Assembly (NCBI GenBank): GCA_016840695.1
Contig: JAEORV010000020.1
Span: 1-10,686, forward strand
Reading direction: 5' to 3'
Source: Promethearchaeota archaeon
Lineage (GTDB): Archaea; Asgardarchaeota; Lokiarchaeia; Sigyniarchaeales; SOKP01
DNA: 10,686 nucleotides
Positions 5,524-10,686 of this stretch are shown piece after piece. The translations under genes and the position numbers were made by a program. The notes under the pieces were generated by a model. That model did no database searches, had not been told where the DNA came from, and was given only the letters and a program-made list of their open reading frames with translations. Position 1 is the first letter of the stretch. Each line of letters begins with the position of its first letter.

Positions 5524-7044
5524 ATGACTATTACGAAACTTGGATTTGATAACGAGAAATATCTTAAAGAGCAATCAAAAAGCATTTTAGATCGCGCAGC
5601 TCAATTTGGTGATAAGTTATATCTTGAATTTGGAGGAAAGATGATATTTGATTATCACGCTTCTCGCGTCCTCCCTGGATTCGATCCCAATGTGAAAATG
5701 GAATTATTGAAGCGTCTTAAAGAAAAGATCGAGGTGATCATATGTATTTTCTCTGGAGATATTGAACGACGCAAGATCCGCGCGGATTTTGGAATTACGT
5801 ACGATACTGATACCCAGAAGTTAATTGACGATCTTCGAGAAAGTGATATTGATGTTTCCGCAGTAGTGGTTACTCGTTACAATGGTCAACCTGTTGTAAA
5901 ACAATTCATGAACAAATTAGAGAGGCGGGATGTTAAAGTATACACACATCAAGCAATTAAAGGGTATCCAACAAATATCGATCTGATCGTGAGCGAGGAA
6001 GGCTATGGTGCCAATCAATATATTGAAACGAGCAAACCTATAGTAATTGTTACGGCACCTGGACCAGGGAGTGGTAAATTGGCAACGTGTTTAAATCAAA
6101 TATATCACGAACACAAGAGAGGAACAGGTGCGGGATATGCAAAATTTGAGACATTCCCGATTTGGAACTTACCATTAAAACATCCCGTAAACATGGCATA
6201 TGAGTCTGCAACAGCCGATCTCGGGGATTTTAATCAAGTAGATCCATTTCATCTTGAAACATACAACGAAATCGCAATTAATTATAATCGAGATGTAGAG
6301 ATATTTCCAGTTGTAAAAAAAATAATGCAAAGAATCATGGATACTGATAAACTTTATAATTCTCCTACTGATATGGGCGTCAATAAAGCAGGATTTGCTA
6401 TAATTGATGATGAGGTGGCTCAAATTGCTGCGAAACAAGAAATGATCAGGAGATTTTTCCGATATAGTTGTGAATATGCCGCTGGCGTTGCTAATCGGAA
6501 AACTGTGCAACGCGCGGAATTATTAATGAAAGAATTAAACCTCCAGCCAATTGATAGAAAAACAGTGAGACACGCACGTCAAGCGTCCATTGATGCCCAA
6601 AATAACGGAAAAGGAAATGAGGGAGTTTTTGCAGGAGCAGCTTTAGAATTGAAAAATGGGAAAATTGTTACAGGGAAAAATTCTCCATTAATGCACGCCG
6701 CATCTAGCTTAATAATAAACGCAATTAAGGAATTAGCGGGAATTCCAGACAATATACACCTTTTATCTCCGAATATATTAAATTCTATTAGTAATTTAAA
6801 GTCAGAGATCTTTAATACTAAGAGATTAAGCCTTAACCTTGGAGAAACTCTAATTGCCTTAAGCATTAGTGCAGATTTCAATCCTTCCGCTAAAGTTGCA
6901 ATGGAAAAACTAAAAGACCTATATGGTTGCGAAATGCATTCTACTCACATCCCTACTCCTGGAGATGAGGCTGGCTTAAGAAGATTGGGTCTCAATATAA
7001 CTTCAGATCCCAATTTTTCGTCCAAAAGTCTATTTATTCAATAA
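5524..7044 (+). CDS. DUF1846 family protein (about 500 residues, unknown function)
   Basis: A 506-residue protein that matches the usual full length of the DUF1846 family. Seen: the conserved start GFDNEKYLKEQSKSILDR (7-24), KLYLEFGGKMIFDYHASRVLPGFDPNVK (31-58), FSGDIERRKIRADFGITYD (76-94), VVVTRY (114-119), a Walker-A-like TAPGPGSGKLATC (177-189) followed by YHEHKRGTGAGYAKFETFPIWNLPLKHPVN, then a C-terminal part with RHARQASIDAQNNGKG (349-364), KNSPLMHAASSLIINAIKELAGIP (385-408) and HIPTPGDEAGLRRLGLNITSDP (475-496). Family knowledge: DUF1846 is best known from Firmicutes and actinobacteria, with structures solved but no agreed activity; the Gly-rich loop suggests a nucleotide- or phosphate-binding site. 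No signal peptide or membrane segment is present. It is monocistronic, divergent from the regulator operon and 145 bases before pyrG. Inference: probably acquired from bacteria. The start has no good Shine-Dalgarno, but the N-terminus matches the family start. Confidence 0.87.
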   Translation: MTITKLGFDNEKYLKEQSKSILDRAAQFGDKLYLEFGGKMIFDYHASRVLPGFDPNVKMELLKRLKEKIEVIICIFSGDIERRKIRADFGITYDTDTQKLIDDLRESDIDVSAVVVTRYNGQPVVKQFMNKLERRDVKVYTHQAIKGYPTNIDLIVSEEGYGANQYIETSKPIVIVTAPGPGSGKLATCLNQIYHEHKRGTGAGYAKFETFPIWNLPLKHPVNMAYESATADLGDFNQVDPFHLETYNEIAINYNRDVEIFPVVKKIMQRIMDTDKLYNSPTDMGVNKAGFAIIDDEVAQIAAKQEMIRRFFRYSCEYAAGVANRKTVQRAELLMKELNLQPIDRKTVRHARQASIDAQNNGKGNEGVFAGAALELKNGKIVTGKNSPLMHAASSLIINAIKELAGIPDNIHLLSPNILNSISNLKSEIFNTKRLSLNLGETLIALSISADFNPSAKVAMEKLKDLYGCEMHSTHIPTPGDEAGLRRLGLNITSDPNFSSKSLFIQ

Positions 7045-7116
7045 TTAAGACAACTTAACTTGGTTATATTCCTCAGATTAATAGAAATAATAGGCTATCT
7101 TTTTATTCATGGAAAT

Positions 7117-7178
7117 GGTATATTATTTGTGTAGATTATTTTTATTTGTTCCCTAGTATAAAGAATCTTTAAAAAAAA
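7117..7178 (+). promoter_or_regulatory. Promoter region of pyrG (TATA element not resolved)
   Basis: Several T/A-rich candidates lie in the 145-base gap before pyrG: GGTATATTATTTG near 7117, TAGTATAAAG near 7154, and CTTTAAAAAAAA near 7167. None has decisive spacing. No Shine-Dalgarno precedes the ATG at 7190, so a leaderless or short-leader transcript is likely. A T-rich stretch near 7098-7106 (ATCTTTTTA) may end the DUF1846 transcript. Confidence 0.25.
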
Positions 7179-7189
7179 CTCAATAAAAA

Positions 7190-8881
7190 ATGCCTCCAGA
7201 CTGTAAATTTGTGTTTGTAACCGGCGGCGTGATGTCGGGGATAGGAAAAGGAGTTGTTACAGCGAGTGTAGGCAAACTTTTTCAATTTCGTGGTTTTAAA
7301 ATATCTGTGGTAAAAATAGATCCATATCTTAATGTAGATCCAGGAACCTTAAATCCCATCGAGCACGGAGAATGTTTTGTAACTGAAGATGTTTGGGATT
7401 TTAAACCTGTTCCCGGTGGGCAGCCAATTTACGAGTCAGATGAAAAAAGCTATCGAATTTCAGAAATTGATCAAGATTTTGGCACGTATTCAAGGTTTCT
7501 CGGGATTGATATGCATCCTTCTCATAATATCACATCAGGTCAGATTTACCTCTCAACCATTCTTAGCGAGAGAAAGGGTAAATTCTTAGGTAGAACGGTG
7601 CAGATAATCCCTCATTGTACCAATATGATAAAAGAGAGACTATTAAATATAGCACAAAACGAGGATCTAGACGTATTATTAATTGAATGTGGGGGAACTG
7701 TTGGAGACTTAGAATCAAGCATATTCCTCGAAGCGTTTAGACAATTAAAATTAGAATTACCCAAAAAATATACTGCTTTTGTACACGTAACTTTAGTTCC
7801 TTATTCTAAGGCAGTGGGTCAACAAAAATCAAAGCCCACCCAGCATTCCGTAAAAATGCTCCAAAGCGCGGGGTTACAACCAGATGTGTTGATATGTAGG
7901 AGTCAAACAATCCTGCAAGAAGACATTAAAAACAAGCTGTCGTTGTTTTCTAACATTACTAAGGACGCCGTAATCTCTAATCCTGACTTGGAAATTATAT
8001 ATGAATTACCTCTACTGTTCGAAGACCAAAAGTTAGGAGATCTTTTATGCGAAATCTTAGATCTGAAAGCAAAACTAGTTTCTTATAGTAAAGTTAATAA
8101 TTACTCCGAATGGTTGAAAATGGTTGAGATGTATAAAAGCGAAAAGCCAATTGTGAGGATTGGAATGCCTGGAAAATATTTTAACATCTCAGATTCATAC
8201 ATATCCATCAATGACGCTTTAGAACACGCAGCAGTGAATCAAGGTTATAAGACAGAATTGAAAATGATAAATATCACTGAGGACTTGAACATTGAGAAAG
8301 AATTAGAAGATTGCGATGGAATATTATTAACGCCCGGATTTGGAGAAAGAGCTGTTGAGGGCATGATCAAGTGTGCGGAATATGCTATGGAATTTAAGAT
8401 ACCCTTTTTAGGAATTTGTTTCGGTGCTCAACTATTTTTCGCTGCATTTTGTAGGAAATATCTCGGATTGAAAGGCGCAAATTCCACTGAAATCGACCCA
8501 AAAACGAAATTTCCCGTAGTAGACCTCATGGAAAGCCAAAAAGACGTTTCAGAAAAAGGAGGTACCATGAGACTGGGAGGATTGAAGATTAAAGTCGAAA
8601 AAGGCACGAGAGTATTCGAAGCGTATAAAACTGAAGAAATAACGGAAAGATTTCGCCATCGATACCACATTAACACCAAATATATAGGAGATGCTGAGAA
8701 AAAAGGAATTAAAGTATCTAGTCGGGACGAATCAGGCGAGATAATAAATAGCATTGAGCTTGATCGAGACGACCATTGGATGGTTGGCACCCAGTTTCAC
8801 CCCGAATTTAAAAGCAAACCGTACAAACCCTCTCCGATTTATTTCGATTTCATAAAGGCGTGCGTCAAAAATAAAAAATGA
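7190..8881 (+). CDS. pyrG: CTP synthase (glutamine-hydrolysing) with a 22-residue insertion
   Basis: Converts UTP, ATP and glutamine to CTP in the cytoplasm; works as a tetramer in known members. A 563-residue protein, slightly longer than the E. coli enzyme (545). Seen: amidoligase domain with FVTGGVMSGIGKG (9-21), KIDPYLNVDPGTLNPIEHGE (42-61), Mg-binding Asp96 and Glu166 (equivalents of E. coli Asp72 and Glu140), GRTVQIIPH (134-142), GGTVGDLES (168-176) and the UTP-site loop KSKPTQHSVK (213-222). The glutaminase domain follows: nucleophile Cys410 in GICFG, ANSTEIDP (430-437), GGTMRLG (457-463), FRHRYHIN (488-495), and His537/Glu539 in FHPEF. Odd: about 22 extra residues between Asp67 and Asp96, where other CTP synthases have a short GGEVDLD-type segment, and TPGFG (381-385) instead of PGGFG in the glutaminase oxyanion region. 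The catalytic set is complete, so it is probably active; a divergent paralogue is possible. Convergent with purF, 12 bases apart. Confidence 0.92.
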   Translation: MPPDCKFVFVTGGVMSGIGKGVVTASVGKLFQFRGFKISVVKIDPYLNVDPGTLNPIEHGECFVTEDVWDFKPVPGGQPIYESDEKSYRISEIDQDFGTYSRFLGIDMHPSHNITSGQIYLSTILSERKGKFLGRTVQIIPHCTNMIKERLLNIAQNEDLDVLLIECGGTVGDLESSIFLEAFRQLKLELPKKYTAFVHVTLVPYSKAVGQQKSKPTQHSVKMLQSAGLQPDVLICRSQTILQEDIKNKLSLFSNITKDAVISNPDLEIIYELPLLFEDQKLGDLLCEILDLKAKLVSYSKVNNYSEWLKMVEMYKSEKPIVRIGMPGKYFNISDSYISINDALEHAAVNQGYKTELKMINITEDLNIEKELEDCDGILLTPGFGERAVEGMIKCAEYAMEFKIPFLGICFGAQLFFAAFCRKYLGLKGANSTEIDPKTKFPVVDLMESQKDVSEKGGTMRLGGLKIKVEKGTRVFEAYKTEEITERFRHRYHINTKYIGDAEKKGIKVSSRDESGEIINSIELDRDDHWMVGTQFHPEFKSKPYKPSPIYFDFIKACVKNKK

Positions 8882-8893
8882 AGCATTATAGAT

Positions 8894-10423
8894 TTAACAA
8901 TGATTATTTCTATTTGTTACATCTTCAATATCCTTCTCTGCTAAAGCATTTATTGATTTAATATGATATTCACCCGTCAAACAAGCTAGGCATAAATCTT
9001 TTTCACTTAAACCAATTGATTGTGTTAATCCATCGATAGTTTGGTATAATAAAGTATCAGCGCCTATTTTTTTTCTTATCTCTTCAATATATTGACCTCC
9101 AAAGCGTCTCTTAGTCTTTCCAGCAATTAATTCATCTCGAGTAGGAAAATCAATACCCATATAACAAGCACTTATTACAGGAGGGCAACTTGCTCTAACA
9201 TTTACCGATTTTGCACCAACTTCTCTAATCAATGAAACAATTTGCTTTGTAGTTGTACCTCTCACGATTGAATCATCTATTAAAATTACATCTTTACCCT
9301 CAATGACGCTTCTAATCGGATTTAATTTCTCTTTAACTGCAACTTTTCTTTTCTGCTTGCCTGGCATTATGAATGTTCTCCAAACATAGCGGTTTTTCAT
9401 TAATCCTTCAATATAGGGCAAGCCAGACTCAGAGGCATATCCAACAGCAGCACCTCTACCAGAATCTGGAACAGGTACGACAATTGCGTTTTTCTTTATA
9501 TCAGAATCTTTTAAAAGAGGATCTACTTTAGTTAAATTCTTTCCTAGATTCATTCTTGCTTCTCCAACAGAAATACCATCAATAATTGAATCAGGACGGG
9601 CAAAATAAACATATTCAAATTGACACAGACATGTTCTACTCTCTTTTATGATCATTTCTGAATGAATCCCATTTTTATGGTTTAGATGAAGTATTTCACC
9701 TGGCTTTACTGACCTTAAAAATTTCCCTCCAACAGCGTCTATAGCACAAGATTCGGATGAAACAAAATAGAAATTTCTCTTTTCAGTCTTTAATTCTCCA
9801 ATACATAAAGGTTTATATCCTAAAGGATCTCTCATAGCGTAAATATCTCCGTTTGAGGTTAACAAGATTAAAGAATAAGATCCTTTTAGATATTTACTCG
9901 CAACTTTTAAAGTTTCACCCCAACCGTTGGTTTCTTGGGCAATTGACGCAATTAATTGTGCCATTACTTCAGTATCAGTATTCGTTATAAAGACGCACCC
10001 TAAATCAGCCATTTGATCTTTAATTTCATCGTAAATGGGAATAGTTCCATTAAAAGCTAAAGAAAACTCGATTAAATTATTTTTCAAATGAAACGGTTGG
10101 ATAAAAGCATGAGATGAATACTCTGAAGCCCCCGTAGTCGCATATCTATTATGGCCAATTCCTATATTTCCATAGAACTGAATTAACCTTTTTTCGTTTA
10201 ATACTTTCGAAACCAAACCCTTTTTCTTATAAGTATGAATTCCACTAGCTCCAGTTTTAAAAATTGAGATCCCGGTCGACTCTTGACCACGATGTTGTAA
10301 TGACATTAATCCATTATATAAATATCTAGAAACAGAGAATGTTACATCATCGCAGGTAACACCAAAAACAGCACAATGTTCAATGGGTTTATCTTTCCTT
10401 GTATTTCTTTTTTTGAAAGACAT
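8894..10423 (-). CDS. purF: Amidophosphoribosyltransferase (glutamine PRPP amidotransferase)
   Basis: Catalyses the first committed step of purine synthesis: PRPP plus glutamine to 5-phosphoribosylamine. About 509 residues from the ATG at 10423. Seen (numbered from that ATG): Cys17 in HCAVFGV, the Ntn nucleophile after a 16-residue propeptide that must be removed; QHRGQES (43-49), GHNRYATTG (90-98), AFNGTI (124-129), RDPLGYKPL (198-206), then the phosphoribosyltransferase domain with VPVPDSGRGAAVGYA (316-330) and the PRPP loop VILIDDSIVRGTTT (379-392). Four Cys match the Bacillus-type 4Fe-4S ligands: Cys267 (CQFEYVYFARPDS), Cys420 (SACYMG), Cys478 and Cys481 (CLACLTGEY), so the enzyme is probably oxygen-sensitive, Fe-S type. 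The frame extends to TTG at 10465, which would make a 30-residue leader; the ATG gives the more usual propeptide length. Neither start has a Shine-Dalgarno. Divergent from thrS. Confidence 0.95.
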   Translation of the reverse strand: MSFKKRNTRKDKPIEHCAVFGVTCDDVTFSVSRYLYNGLMSLQHRGQESTGISIFKTGASGIHTYKKKGLVSKVLNEKRLIQFYGNIGIGHNRYATTGASEYSSHAFIQPFHLKNNLIEFSLAFNGTIPIYDEIKDQMADLGCVFITNTDTEVMAQLIASIAQETNGWGETLKVASKYLKGSYSLILLTSNGDIYAMRDPLGYKPLCIGELKTEKRNFYFVSSESCAIDAVGGKFLRSVKPGEILHLNHKNGIHSEMIIKESRTCLCQFEYVYFARPDSIIDGISVGEARMNLGKNLTKVDPLLKDSDIKKNAIVVPVPDSGRGAAVGYASESGLPYIEGLMKNRYVWRTFIMPGKQKRKVAVKEKLNPIRSVIEGKDVILIDDSIVRGTTTKQIVSLIREVGAKSVNVRASCPPVISACYMGIDFPTRDELIAGKTKRRFGGQYIEEIRKKIGADTLLYQTIDGLTQSIGLSEKDLCLACLTGEYHIKSINALAEKDIEDVTNRNNHC

Positions 10424-10486
10424 TCTATTATTTATGTGAAGAGAGTTTTCTTTTAAGATATTCAATATATGAAATTAGTAAATCTT

Positions 10487-10500
10487 ATTAATATTTAATT
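10487..10500 (-). promoter_or_regulatory. Putative TATA-type promoter element of purF
   Basis: The minus strand carries AATTAAATATTAAT, identical to the element before the oxidoreductase gene. With about 25 bases from TATA centre to start, transcription would begin near 10467, giving a leader of about 44 bases before the ATG at 10423, or an essentially leaderless transcript if TTG at 10465 were used. Confidence 0.35.
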
Positions 10501-10550
10501 GAAATGGAATATATGTTAATTATATTGATTATATTAAGAATAAAAAGGAA

Positions 10551-10560
10551 AAATTTAAAA
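10551..10560 (+). promoter_or_regulatory. Putative TATA box of thrS
   Basis: AAATTTAAAA, preceded by purine-rich AAAAAGGAA that could act as BRE, sits about 39 bases before the thrS ATG. The predicted start near 10581 would leave a leader of roughly 14 bases containing the GGAG Shine-Dalgarno, a coherent arrangement. Confidence 0.45.
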
Positions 10561-10580
10561 ATTAATTCTATATTAAATTG

Positions 10581-10595
10581 TTTTACGGAGTAAAA
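10581..10595 (+). promoter_or_regulatory. Inverted repeat TTTTAC-GGA-GTAAAA over the thrS Shine-Dalgarno and start
   Basis: Six-base perfect arms flank GGA; the Shine-Dalgarno GGAG (10587-10590) sits in the loop and the right arm ends on the A of the ATG. It closely resembles the TTTTAC-G-GTAAAA motif before the winged-helix gene, with two more central bases. It may be an operator, a weak translation-controlling hairpin, or coincidence. Confidence 0.35.
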
Positions 10596-10686
10596 TGAGA
10601 TTTTTATCATTTCATATGGAATATTTTCATTACAGAGTAACAAAAAAAGGGCGCTCCAAGGTTATTGAAGAAATCAGTGAAGATAA
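10595..10686 (+). CDS. thrS: Threonyl-tRNA synthetase, archaeal type (first 30 codons only)
   Basis: The frame starts at ATG with GGAG four bases upstream and runs off the right edge. Its first residues, MRFLSFHMEYFHYRV, followed by KGRSKVIEEISED, match the start of the archaeal ThrRS N-terminal editing domain (the D-aminoacyl-tRNA-deacylase-like fold that removes mischarged Ser), for example the pattern MR.L..H.DYI.Y.V......ISED of Pyrococcus. That domain is absent from bacterial enzymes, so this supports an archaeal host. The full enzyme would charge tRNA-Thr in the cytoplasm. Only the first 5% or so is visible, so the synthetase domain cannot be checked, and a stand-alone editing protein is possible. 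Confidence 0.82.
   Translation, partial: MRFLSFHMEYFHYRVTKKGRSKVIEEISED

Noticed and set aside
8428..8790. 120-codon minus-strand frame opposite pyrG
   Set aside because: Antisense to the glutaminase domain with all its motifs; no family resemblance.
8882..8893. Bidirectional terminator between pyrG and purF
   Set aside because: Only 12 bases, no stem or T-run long enough to call.
10466..10594. Small RNA or tRNA in the purF/thrS gap
   Set aside because: Very AT-rich, no cloverleaf, no C/D-box pairs and no stable stem apart from the short repeat over the thrS start.

Overview
The window looks like AT-rich archaeal chromosome, probably from an Asgard (Lokiarchaeia-like) or similar uncultured archaeon. 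The evidence is a partial threonyl-tRNA synthetase with the archaeal N-terminal editing-domain start, AT-rich TATA-like elements close to start codons with few Shine-Dalgarno sites, a multi-PAS histidine kinase with an H-box of the kind common in archaeal kinases, and an archaeal/eukaryotic-style GGVMSGIGKG start in CTP synthase. The archaeal call is well supported. The Asgard assignment is an inference. No tRNA, rRNA, CRISPR array, insertion sequence or integration site was recognised, and no gene-free gap exceeds 300 bases.

Layout. Positions 1-1227 (minus) hold the front of a three-PAS sensor histidine kinase that runs off the left edge. Its frame is open throughout except for one TGA at 949-951, exactly where a conserved Trp is expected. 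It is divergent from a crotonase-fold (enoyl-CoA hydratase/isomerase) gene at 1415-2242 (plus), which converges on a Gfo/Idh/MocA oxidoreductase at 2257-3627 (minus). Next is a two-gene minus-strand unit: a winged-helix regulator (4843-5277) followed after 21 bases, with a strong Shine-Dalgarno, by an ARPP-1 family protein (3793-4821). The regulator is divergent from a DUF1846 protein (5524-7044, plus). CTP synthase (pyrG, 7190-8881, plus) converges, 12 bases apart, on amidophosphoribosyltransferase (purF, 8894-10423, minus). purF is divergent from thrS, whose first 30 codons (from 10595) close the window.

Functionally the right half is nucleotide biosynthesis (glutamine-dependent CTP formation and the first committed step of purine synthesis) plus translation. 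The left half is accessory: signal sensing, acyl-CoA chemistry, sugar-type dehydrogenation, and two conserved families of unknown function. The neighbours are mostly divergent or convergent, so the only clear operon is the regulator/ARPP-1 pair.

Most worth a second look are: the single in-frame TGA in the kinase; a 22-residue insertion and an altered glutaminase loop in CTP synthase; tandem TTTACGGTAA near-palindromes just upstream of the winged-helix/ARPP-1 pair, with a related inverted repeat over the thrS start; a palindrome built on TAAGT/ACTTA between the kinase and crotonase genes; and a mainly bacterial DUF1846 protein in an archaeal setting.
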